This document shows positions 25,901 to 37,900 of a stretch of 64,000 nucleotides of DNA, piece after piece; position 1 is the first letter of the stretch; every line of letters starts with the position of its first letter. The position numbers and the translations under genes were made by a program. The stretch is taken from assembly GCA_022828595.1 (NCBI GenBank), contig JAKGHH010000003.1, forward strand, positions 59,137,759 through 59,201,758, given 5' to 3'. Under the pieces are notes generated by a model that had not been told where the DNA came from, did no database searches, and was given only the letters and a program-made list of their open reading frames with translations. Source of the DNA: Nelumbo lutea (taxonomy: Eukaryota > Streptophyta > Magnoliopsida > Proteales > Nelumbonaceae).

Positions 25901-28900
25901 TTTTGAAAATTATTCAGGAGACATCATCAGGAAGTGGAAAGAAGTGGCTTGGTCAGTTCCAAGAAAGAATGTATCCCACCCAATTTGGTCCCCTCCAGTT
26001 TCAGGTTTCACTAGACTAAACTTTGATGGTAGTAGTGAAGGAAATCCAGGTCTATCGGGTATAGGGGGAGCCTTCAGAGATGATGAAGGTTGAATTATTG
26101 CATTGTATTCTGGTTCTATTGGATGTGGGACTCTCTTAGTACTGAAATATTGGCTGTCTTGGAACGGTTAAAAAGAGTGCAAGAGTTAAATATCAGAAAA
26201 TTGATAGTGGAAGGTGACTCTAAGTTGGCTATGAATTGGTTGATGAAGGATACTTCTAGTTTGTGGGAGTTTCTGAATGAAAAAAAGAAAGTTAGGCATC
26301 TCACCCAAAATATGGAAGTCAAGTTTCAATGGATAAAGAGGTGCGCCAACTCCTTGGCAGGTTCATTGGCCAAACAAGGGTTGGGAAGAGTTAATTTCTT
26401 CTGGGCAACATTGTAATCTGAATTGCTTTCTCGGGAGGGTTAAGAATTTTTACCCCTCCTTTTGTACCTTTTCTATTATTATCTTTTAATAAAAGTCTCT
26501 GTTATTTATCAAAAAAAAAACACTAATAGTACTATGTGGAGTTCAAGAGATAGTATTATAACATAAGTTGATAAAATATTGTAAATATGTTAAAGTAACA
26601 ATTTTATTGTTTGCCTAACTTACATGATTACCATTTTGAGCTAGCTCAATATTCATTTCAAACATGAAGTTAAATATTAGTTTTTTGTTTGTGTAATAGA
26701 TTATTTGGTTGATCTATTACAAACATTTGCAGTTTCTATGAGTTAGAATTTTGCTTTAACTCATTTATCATGAAGCCCTGAATCTTAAAGTTTACAGGGC
26801 AACTTTAGAACGTATTGTTTTGTCTATAACCTTAGTTTCTTAGCTTTGTTTAATGATTATTTGGTTGATCTATTACAAACATTTGCATTTTCTATGAGTT
26901 AAAATTTTGCTTTAACTCATTTTATCATGAAGCTCTGAATCTTAAAGTTTACGGGGCAACTTTAGAACGTATTATTTTGTCTGTAACTTTAGTTTCTTAG
27001 CTTTGTTTAATGATTTGCAATAACATAATAATTTAAAAAAGGTGTGACCATGCTTCTTTTATCATTTCATAATATATCTTTCTGTATTTTGCATATTTTA
27101 AAATGTTTCCACCATGTTAAAATATTTCTATACGATATTTCTGACATTTTTGACATGTTTCTTATATTTGGATGATCAACATTTTCACCGACATCGACAT
27201 TTTAAACCATGACCCTAAACAAAAATTTGGGATCCTATTACAAAAAGATGGAAATGCAAAATACATTCACATTTTTTCTCTTTTTTTTTAAATTTTTTTT
27301 CCTTTTCTTTCTTTCTTTCTTTGTTTTTTGGCATCATCATTGCTGGCACGGAACAGTCGACTACAAAGCCTTCTTTGAGTCATTGATTAGAGGGCTTCTA
27401 GAAACCCACTGAAACAGCCTCTTCAGAACCCACTGGAGAGGCATGAATACCTACTAAACAGAAAAGCGACCACTCCTTTTTGGTGTCTCCTTGATCCTCC
27501 AAGTGGGTGATGAGCTCTCTTTGAAATAGTATGCTGAGAAGTGGTGAAAAAATTCTGGGTTGACTACCAGTGCTCTGATACCAAGTTCTTGGTTCGATCT
27601 GCACTGGTTTTAGTGCTAGGGTAAGAGATAAAGACAACAAGGAGAAGAAGAGGAAGAGAAGAGAAAGTTAGAACTAGAGGAGAAAACCTTCGGTTCAGCT
27701 AGAGAACAAAATACTATTCAATAAAATAAGGACATATTACGTAAGGAATGAAGATCATTCAATAAGTATGTGACATATATCAAAATACCCATGACCAAGG
27801 ATCAAAGTATCGGTATCGGGTATCGTATCGGACAACTTGGATATGGATACGGATACACTTTGGAAACGCATAGATACAAACGAAAGATATGAAAACACAT
27901 GGATACGCTAAGAAAATAGATATAAATTTCGTAAATACATCAACTACACTAGCTTTAAGGTCAAAATAGCTACAAATAAGATACAAAAAATAAGAAATGT
28001 ATATTTTAATGATATAGATAAAGGAATGTATTACAATTAATATTATGGGATGCATAGATATCATAAAACTTTGTTGATAATCCATCAATAAGGAGTCTAA
28101 GACTCATATTATATAGATCTTTACAAATTAATGCATGTATAAAACCATTATTATATTTATTCTATTTAATTCCAAGATACAAACAAATGCTACTATATTT
28201 TAATTACTATATTAATTATTTTTCATTTTAATATTTTTACTTTTCAATTAACAAAAAAAAGTCAACCACATATTAAATTTTGAAATGTTTAATAAACAAT
28301 ATTTTTATTTTTGTAAATAATAAATATGTTATTATAAAATGTAAATCAAAATATCAATTGATAATTTATAAAATATATAATGTTAACATAAAATATTTCA
28401 TATGTATATATAAAAATTTTTAAAAGCATATAATATTGCAAATTCATAATTTTTAATTACTAAAACGATTATTCTATTATTAACGCTTTTATTTCAATAA
28501 TTTTTCTAAAATAATAAATAATTTTTATATAAATTTAATTTATTTATAGATTCAATATAATATTATATGCTTGAATATTTTTTAAACAAAATTTTTATTT
28601 TTATAAATAATAAAATATGTTATTATTTAGTGTAAATTAAAATATCAATTAATAATTTATAAAAATATATTAAAATTATATAAAATATGAATTTTAAGTA
28701 CTAAAATAATTATCCTATTATTATTCTTTTTATTTGTATAAATTTATTGAGTAAAAAATCAATTTTTGATATAAATATAAATATGGTAGATTATTTATTT
28801 TATTTATATTTATAAATATTAAGTTTTAATATTATTCTATTTAATTTTATGTTGGAACTGTTTAATATAAAGATATGACATTTATTTAGATTATATTTTA

Positions 28901-31900
28901 TAATACAGATAATAACAACAATTGTATTTCATTTACCATCACAAATTAAAAGATGGCTTAGTGGCTTAAATTGCTAAGCACCTTAAGTTGCGAGTAGGCT
29001 TGGGTTTGAGTCACGCAAGACGCAAACTTTTTTAAGATGGAATTTGCGCGTGTATCTGTGTATTGTACGTATCGGTCCATATTGGCCGATACAGTGCGAT
29101 ATGCACCGATACGGTACTGTATCGTAGCGATACACATGACTGGCATGATACAATGCCAGTCATAGCATATCCCGTATCTGTCACCACCGATACCTTTATG
29201 ATATGCCCCGTATCAGACGTATCGTATCGATATTTAAATCCTTGCCCCTAACTGCAAAATCTAACAAGTAGTTGTGGTTCCTTGTCCAGAGTTGGTGCCG
29301 AAAATACTTGGCTCGCTTATACTACTTCAGGCTAAAGAAGGCAGCCATTACCACGCAGTGTGCATGGAGAGCAAGAGTTGCTAGAAGAGAGCTACGGAAA
29401 CTTAAGATGGTGACATTTCTTTCCCTTTTTTGTTCTTTATGTTGGTTCTTTTTCTAAATTCAATTTATGATATTAATGAAATATAGATTCCAATATTGCA
29501 TGATCATATTGTTAATGTTCACAAACTTGTCTTGTGTAAAGTTACATTGCTATTATGTCCAAGCAGTCTTGTTTTCTTCCGTATGCAACTTAGAGCTTAA
29601 CTATTTGTAGCATAAAATGATTATAGCATGCTTAGCCAATGGCAATCTAGTTGTGCACTTGAAATTAGGGTTTAAAGGGATAATACGAGAGAAACTGAAC
29701 AAAGGGATGTCATGATAAGAGTCAATTCCCACTCTTAAGGAACCAATACATATATACATGCGTACATACATACATACATGTACAATTACATAATTGACCT
29801 TACAGGGCTAAAATAGAAAGGATAAGGAATTAACGAGATAGGATACAACAGGAACATTGGTAATACAATATAATACTCTCCCAATACCTATCATCTCTAC
29901 ACTCCCTCTCAAATTGATGCGCAGTCATAAGCGTCAGTTTGTCCACAAAACATAGATTTTCAGATCTAGTCATAGCCTTGGAAAAGATGTTGGCAATCAG
30001 CATGTCGGAGGTTACATGTGGAAGAGTGATAGAGCCAATAAGAGTCAAGTGTCTAATAAAGTGATAGTCCACTTCAACATGTTTAGTCCTCTCATGGAAT
30101 ACGAGATTAGTAGCAATCCTAGTGGCACTAGTATTACCTGCATGGAGAGTAAGAGAAAGATCAACATCGAGGTTAGCAAGGAGAGACTTTGGCCAAACAA
30201 TCTCACTGTAGACAGAAGACATAGTACTACACTCTTTTTTAATAGATGACTTAGAGATTGTCTGTTGCTTCTTGCACTATTAGAGGTAAGAGATTCACTC
30301 ATAAACACACACTATGTTGCAGTAGAATATCATGTGTCAAGGCATCTAGCCCAGTTTGTGTCAACATATTACCTAGTTGAATTGGTAAAGATGATGAGAA
30401 CATGGTCACTGAGAGAACCAAGAAAGGAAAAATGGGAGGGAAGTACAGAGAAAAAACAGAGTTGGAGAAAAAGGAGAGGCCTTGTGTAAAGAAAAGGGCA
30501 AGGAGATTAGATCTGAAGTGGACAACTTGGGAGAAAGGACAAAGGGGAAGAGGACCCGGTGATTGACCTAGTTGATAGAATGGGGCATAATTTATAGATA
30601 TCTAAGGATGTGAATGCAGAAACTAAGAAAGGAAAAATGGGGAGAGGAAAAAGGAGAAAACTAAATGAGGTGGAGAAGCTCATTAATGATGTCAAAGGGG
30701 ACGAGTTTAGTGCTAGGGGAGGAAGAAAAGGAGGTTTATAGAAAGAGGAGCGCGAGGGTAATTTTAGCTAGGTCAATGAAGGTCTGGAAAGTGAGGTGTG
30801 TAGGAAGTGCCACAAAGAGAAGAGTGATTAGATTTGCTGAAGGAGAAGCTAGACATAGTGTTGATCCCGGAATCCAAAATTTAGGGGGTAAATAGGAAAT
30901 GGATTAGGAGCTTTTGGGGGGAGAGAAAGATGTTAATGGCGTTTTTACTAGCATGGGGTGCTTCAGGGGGAATAACAGTTTGGAAGGAGGATATGTTCCA
31001 TTGTAATGAGGAACTAGTGGGAAGATTCTCAGAATATTCAGGATGGGTTTGAATGGGCTCTCACCAATGTTTATATTCAACTTTTTATAGAGAAAGGAAT
31101 GCGATGAGGGAAGAGTTAGCAGATATTAGAGGATTGTGGGGAGGACTTTGGTGCCTAGGAGGAGAATTTAATGTAATCAGGTTTGTGGATGAATCAAATG
31201 GAGGAAGACAAAGGGTTTCGTCAAGCATAAGGAAATTTAACAATTTTATTGAGGTTTTTGAGTTAAGAGATATCCTTGTAGGTCAACCTAGCTTTACATG
31301 GTCTAATCTTCAAGTTAACCCTATCTGTTCTAGGTTGGACAGATTTTTATTGTCTTTATACTGGGAAGACCATTGGACGGGTTTGATTGGAAAAACATTA
31401 CCTAGAGTTACCTCAGATCACTGGCCAATTTGCTTATTTCAGAGGTCTACTGCTGGAGGCCCAATTCCCTTTAGATTTGAGAACATGTGGTTTAAATGGA
31501 TTAGAGGTTGTGTGCAAACAAGCCACTTCTCTTTTATAGTTAATGGAACGACAATTGATTTCAATGAAGGGCTCCTGAGGTCATAGACAAGGTGATAAAC
31601 TTTCTCTCTTTCACTTTACACTGGTGGCTGAGGTACTATGTAAGTTGATCCTGAAGGTTAACTCCTTGCAGTTGTTTAAGAGTTGGGTTGTAGGAAGAGA
31701 TAGCTTTTTGGTGTCCCACTTGCAGTTTGCAGATGATACTCTGGTTTTTTGTGATGGGGTAGAAAATTTGAAGTTAGTAGTGATGCTCTTTGAAAGGATA
31801 TCCAATTTGAAAATCAACTGGTCTAAATGTTTATTGGCTGGAATCAAAGTGGAAGATGATAATTTTAGAGCAATGGCAGATTCGTTGGTCTGTGAGAAAG

Positions 31901-34900
31901 GAAATTGGCCTCTGTGATATTTGGAATTGCCCCTTGGTGGCAACCCTAGATCGATTAGTTTTTGCACACCAGTAGTGGAAAGGTTTAAGAGAAGGCTAGC
32001 AATTTGGAAAAGGAATTATATCTCGATGGGTGGCAGAATCACATTGATCAAATCCATTCTAGCAAATCTCCTATAGTGCTACATTTTGGTTTTAGAATGC
32101 CCCAAGCAGTGGTAAGAAGAACTGAAAAGATTATGAGAGACTTCCTCTAGGAGCCTAGGAAAAGAAGGTGGTGCAGCTGAAGGAGGAAGGGGGACTAGGC
32201 ATTGGAAATGTTTAGTTGAAAAATGGTTTTGGAGGTTTTGTAAAGAAAATGAGAAGTTGTGGAGTAGAGTTATATCAAGTATCCATGGGCTCTCAAACAA
32301 TGGGTGGGATGCAGGCAGCTTGCATAGAGCTACCATGGCTGTTCCCTGGAAAGCTATCCATGACATTCTTCCTATGTTCCTCATTCACATAAGGTATGAC
32401 TTGGCTTTGGGTCAGAGAATTAGGTTTTGGGAGGATATTTGTGTCGGGGATTCCCCCTTGGCTGAGGTCTTTCCCTCTCTCTTTGGTCTCTATAGCTTTA
32501 ATGTAAAACCCGTGTGTGATTTTATCAATTCTTCCTCTTCCCGTTCATGCTTGAGTTGGAATTTGGATTTTTTTAGAAATCATAGAGAATCTGAAATTTC
32601 TAGTGTTCCTTCTTTTCTTAGCTTGTTGAATTCAGTGGTCTTGGGGGGGGGGGTGGTTCTGATTCCAGAGTATGGGCCCTTAATCAAATTGGGGATTTTT
32701 CTTCCAAGTCCTTTCTGAACTCTCTTGTAGCTTCCTCCCTTTCTCCTTCCTTCCCTGTTAAGTAGATTTTGTCTCGGTCTATTCCTCCAAATGTTAATGC
32801 TTTCTGTTGAGAAGTGTTTCATGGCTCCATTAACTCCTGTAATTTTCTTTAGAGGAGAGGACCAAATTGGTGCTTGTTCCTAAGTTGGTGTGACTGCATT
32901 TCATCTACTAATTTCCTGTGCTTTTGCTATCTCTGTATGGGAGTGGTTTGCGTTTCTTTTTGGTTGCAGATGGCTTCCACTCGTTAGTTTGGAAGGTTTA
33001 TTTAGCTCTCATACCTTTGGTTACTCTAAAAAAGGGGTCGGATTTTGGGGATATGCACAAGAGTAGCAATAGTTTGGACAATTTGGGAGGGAAGGAACTT
33101 AAGAATCTTTGAAGGCAAAGAAAGGAGTAAGGAAGCTGTGATAGAAGTTATAACCTTAAGGGTGGCACATTGGGCGACAACCTTAATGCTCTTCGCCGGT
33201 TTTAGGTTGAAGATATCTTCAGGTCATAGGGTCTAATCTAATAGCTCATTCTTCCTCTAGAAGACAGAGTATACAAGGCCTGTTCACTTCCATGTGCTGG
33301 ATGGAAGAAATTGAACTTTGATGGTAGCTGCAGGGGCAATCCTGGACCCATTGGGAATTGGTGAGGTAATCAGTGGAGGAAATGGAGACATTCTAGCCAT
33401 GTACTAAGGGTTCAGCATAGAGATGTGGTGAGATCAGTACTGATGGCAGCAGTGTACATAGTAGAGAAAGCTAAAAAAGTGGGAATTGATAGGTTGATTA
33501 TTGAAGGTGATTCAAAAATAGTTGTGGGTTGGCTGAAAAAGAGGAAGGAGTAATTTGGCAGCTAAGGAATGAGGTCAGGCGCTTCAAACAGATATCTAAA
33601 GACATGACGATCCAGGTTAAGTGGATTAGGAGACCTGCTAACAGTTTGGCTGATGGTTTAGATAAACAAGGAATTCAGAGACGATCCATGTTTTGGGCTG
33701 TTTTGTAATTTTTCAGATAGTTTTTAGGCCTGTTGTTTGTGCCCACATCTTGTTGACTTGTTGTATTACTTTTTATTTTATTGAATTAATGAATTAACTT
33801 TGTGTTGCTGATCAAAATTGTTGAAATAGTTTATTTTATTTCTTGTTTATTATTTTCTGTCTTGTTAGGGTCCGTTTGGCTGGTCTAAATTCTTTTTTAT
33901 TTTCTGTTATTGTACTTTATTTACAGCAAGGGCACAAGGGTCTTTTTCCCTTTTATTTTAGACGCCCTATAAATACTAATAGAATCTGGCGCCGCCAGAA
34001 CTATTCCTTTGTCGCCAATCTCTCTTCTCTTCTACCTTCTCTCTTCTTCTTCTCTTCCCTTCTCTCTCTTATTTCTAGTCGGCTTTACTGTCAAGATTGT
34101 ATCAGAGCAGGATTATTGATTGTGAGAGCAGATCAAACAATTTTCTTTCTATTTTGACTTGCTGAATCTGGGCTGAACAAAACTGATCTATGACTGGTAC
34201 AGTCCTTTTTTTCTCTTTTACCTTTCTTGGTCATGTACTAAGAGAAAGATCAAATGAATCTGGGCTGCTGAATGTTGTCAGACATTTGTGAGGTTTATAC
34301 CTCTTTTTTCTTGGATCGTGTGATCCTGTACCTGTGAAAAGGTGACTGTAGATCACGGATGACCCGTTATCTCCAGCTTTTGGTATGATTACAACTGTTC
34401 AAGGATCTCTCCTGATGGTTAATGTTCTTAGACATTCTGGAAGGTTGGTAGGTTGGGACTGTTAACCCATACAGGTCTGAAATCAGTCTGATCTTGCCTT
34501 TTTTTTTTCTGGAAATTGGTGCTGTTTTGTGCTCAGTTTGAGTCCAAACCAAAGTGTGTGTGTGGACTGACTACTTGATTGGAGATAAGTTTTTTTTTTT
34601 GGTGTAAGGAGGGATCCTAAGTTGAGTGTTTAGACTGAAATTCTTTTTTGACCATGTCCTCTGAGAATTTTGCTACTTCGGGGGTTTTAGGAAGTCAAAA
34701 TGGAGTGAGTGGGGGAATGGTTATGAGTTTTCCCATGGCTGTAATTCCCTTTGATGGATTTAACTACCTTGAATGGTTTAGGGGAATAAAACTCTACATC
34801 TCTGCTAGGGGGGGAAATAGGATATATTAATGGGAAAGTGAAGGAACCGAAGAATGGAAGTGCTGATTATGATAGGTGGAACCAAGAAAATAGTATTGGT

Positions 34901-37900
34901 GATGTCATGGCTCTTGGTTTCCATGCTGCCACAAGTAAGAAAGACATTAATGTGAGCTAAAACAACTTGTGAAATATGCGAACAAGCAAAATCTACTTAT
35001 TCAGAGCAAAGGCGCTATGCCAAGATATACCAATTGCAAGCTGAATCCTCTACTTGCAAGCAGGGGGAGAGGAGTCTCTTAGTGTACTACTGAGATCTGA
35101 CATCAATCTGGAATGAATTGGACCACTATCAAATGTGAATTGGAAATGTGATGAAGATGCAAAGGCATACAAGTCACTTGTCTCTTAGCAACGGGCATTT
35201 GCTTTTCTTTTGGGGTTGAACCCTTCATATGAGTTCATTAGAGTACAGATCTTGGGAAGTAAAGACTTGCCATCAGTTCAGGAGGTTTATGCCTTAGTCC
35301 ATTCGGAAAAGAGTAGAAGTGTGATGAATTGTGCAGAGTGAGAGCCAATTGCCCTAGCTATTCGAGGAAGAATAGATTCTATTGTCAGAGGCTTCTTTAA
35401 GAAGGGTGATTCTCAAAAGAGAGTGGATGACAAGAGTTAATTTTGGTGCATTCACTGTCAAAAGACAAGACACACTAGCGATACATGTTGGGATCTCCAT
35501 GGGATACCTAAATGGGAACAAGAATTGGGTAAGAAGTCAACAACTAATCAGGGTAAGAAACCAATCCAATAGAATCAGGAAAAGTATAACTCAATTAATA
35601 TGGCATCTCAAGAGACTAGTCCCATGGTAACTCAGGAAACGCACCCTAGTTGTGACCTAAGGTAGAGATTATCAACTCCTTTCGTGACCATTTGGAGTTA
35701 TATGGTAAGACTCTTCCCTAGATGGATTTTGGTCCTACTCCTACCCCCTTAGCGTCTACATCAAGTAACACTACCATTGCTTTCCATGTGTCATCTCGTA
35801 CATCTGATTCCCCTTGGATAATTGTCTCTGGAGCCTCAAACCACATGATTGGTAAGTCAAATTTATTTCAGGCATATAACCTCCTCTTTGGGAGAGATAA
35901 GGTGAAACTGGCTGATGGTTCATTCTCCACCATAGCCGGTCAAGGAACTATATCTCTCCCACTCGGCCTTACCCTCTCTAATGTGTTGCATGTTCCTAAA
36001 TTGCCTATAAATTTGCTCTCCATTAGCAGTATTACTCACTCCTTGAACAGTTCAGTTACTTTCTTTCCGTCTTCATGTGTGTTTCAGGATTTGGCCTCGG
36101 GGAAGACGATTGGTAGAGGAAGCATGGTGGATGGTCTCTACGTATTGGAGAATAAAGCTGGTCTTGTGGCTACAGTCTACAGAGTCCTTGAGTTCATCCA
36201 GTGAGAGTCAAGCCTACTTATGGCACAGTCGTCTTGGTCATCTTTCTTTTGGTTCATTAAAATTTATATTTCCAGAATTATTTAAGTCTTTGTCAGTTAG
36301 TAAGTTGTAGTGTCAGACATGTCAATTGAGCAAACATTGTAGAGTTTCTTTTCCTTTAAGAAATAAGAGATCTGAATTTTCTTTTCATATTGTCTATTTT
36401 GATGTTTGGAGCCCTGTTACTCTACCTACTAAGGTTGGACATAAGTACTTCATACTTTGATTGATGATTACGCTTATATATACTTAGGTTTACCTTATGC
36501 GATCTAGAGATGAAGTGCCCAAAATTGTGAATGGCTTTCAATGCATGGTTTTCACTCAGTTCCAAACTAAAATTCATATTTTCTAGTCGGGCAATGCAAA
36601 AGAGTACTTCCATAGTGATCTCACAGAGTTCTTTGCTTTGTGCGGATCTCTTCATCGAAGCTCTTGTGCTAGGACACCCCAACAAAACGGTGTTGCTTAA
36701 AGGAAAAACTATCACCTTCTCGAAGTAGCTCATGGTTTATTACTCCATATGAATGTTCCGAAACGCTTTTGGATGGATGCTGTTCTGTGTGCTACATACA
36801 TCATCAACCGCATGCCATCTCGGTTACTAGAGTATAAGGCCCCACATCAACTTTTGTTTCCTACAACTCCATTGTCTCCCATTCCAATGCATGCTTTTGT
36901 GTGTCATTGTTTTGTTCATAACTTGTCCCCTACTTGCGGTAAACTTGATCCTCGTGCTATTCCTTGTGTTTTCCTTGGTTACCCTTTATCTCAAAAGGGT
37001 TGTCATTGCTATGATCCCACCTCACGCAAGTACTATGCCAGCAGAGTTCAAGAGCTGTGGAACCTGAAACTACGCAACCAACATCATCGGATTCTCCAGA
37101 GGTAGATCCTCCTCATCAGGAAGGTACACTTGTTCCTATTGATATGCCTGAACCTCTCAGTGTTGATTCCCCTGTCATTAATGATCTTGATGTTCCTATT
37201 GCTAAGAGAAAGGGTGTTAGATCCTGTACTACTAATCATCCTATCTCTCACTTTGTGCCCTATGATAATATTTCACCTTCATATCGTGCATTCCTTTCTT
37301 CCGTTGATAGCGTCTCTATTCCTAAGAATGTGGCAAAAGCTTTATCCAAACCTAAAGGAAGAAATTGATGCATTGCACAAAAATGGCACTTGGGAGTTAG
37401 TGGATCTTCCTGAAGGGAAGGAACCAGTGGGATGCAAGTGTGTGTTCACAGTGAAGCATAAGGCTGATGGAACTGTTGAAAGGTACAAGGCCAGATTGGT
37501 GGAAAAAGGTTTTACATAGGTATATGGAGTAGACTATGCAGAGATATTTGCTCCAGTAGCCAAGATGAACTCTATCAGGATTTTTCTCTTATTGGCAGCA
37601 AATCTTGACTGGGAACTTCACCAGTTGGACATTAAGAATGCTTTCTTGAATGGTGACTTAGAAGATGAAGTGTACATGACTCAACCTCAGGTTTTTGTGC
37701 CAAAGGTAGTGAGCAGAACGTGTGCAGGTTAAAAAAATCTTTATATTGGTTGAAACAATCACCTCAGCCCTAGTGTAGTAAGTTCCACTTAGCAGTTCAC
37801 TAGATGGGGCTTAAACAATGCCAATCAAACCAACACTGTTTGTGAAGAAAGGTGAAGGGAAAATTGTAGCTTTAATTGTGTGTGGATGACATAATGATCA

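Larger units (their letters stand above)
24731..26520 (+). mobile_element. 5'-truncated L1-type LINE
   Basis: Target duplication AACACTAAGAGT (24719-24730) and AACACTAATAGT (26519-26530), one mismatch. It ends with AATAAA (26488-26493) and a poly(A) run to 26520. It carries the C-terminal part of ORF2, from the RT thumb through a zinc-binding linker to RNase H. The promoter, ORF1, endonuclease and most of RT are missing. Confidence 0.9.
24507..27211. mobile_element. hAT-like element (CATGGTTTAAAATG ends) carrying a LINE
   Basis: The left end CATGGTTTAAAATGTC is repeated inverted at the right end (27196-27211). Flanks ACCCAAAA (24499-24506) and ACCCTAAA (27212-27219) agree at 7 of 8. The interior contains a LINE (24731-26520) and a two-copy 156-bp tandem duplication. 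Removing the LINE leaves about 0.9 kb, a usual non-autonomous size. Same end type as 13486-14191. Confidence 0.72.
17323..29266 (-). mobile_element. Copia element C, 11.9 kb because of nested insertions
   Basis: LTR-like ends at 17323-17623 (3' LTR) and 27584-29266 (5' LTR, split by a hAT-like element), with the primer-binding site at 27572-27583. AGTAG flanks both outer ends (17318-17322 and 29267-29271). The right end lies 23 bp before the myosin exon at 29290, so the whole 12.3-kb intron except about 320 bp is this insertion. Its own coding remains cover 17640-20405 (RNase H, RT, integrase, protease, minus strand). The rest of the inside is later insertions. Many stops; dead. Confidence 0.88.
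27584..29266 (-). repeat. 5' LTR of Copia C, split by a hAT-like element
   Basis: 27584-27795 and 29253-29266 together match the LTR at 17323-17623. The outer end CTAACA at 29261-29266 is followed by the target duplication AGTAG. The inner terminal dinucleotide has decayed from TG to AG. Confidence 0.82.

Noticed and set aside
27780..28088. 102-codon minus-strand ORF
   Set aside because: Lies in the AT-rich hAT-like element across its left border; Ile/Tyr-rich composition follows base content.
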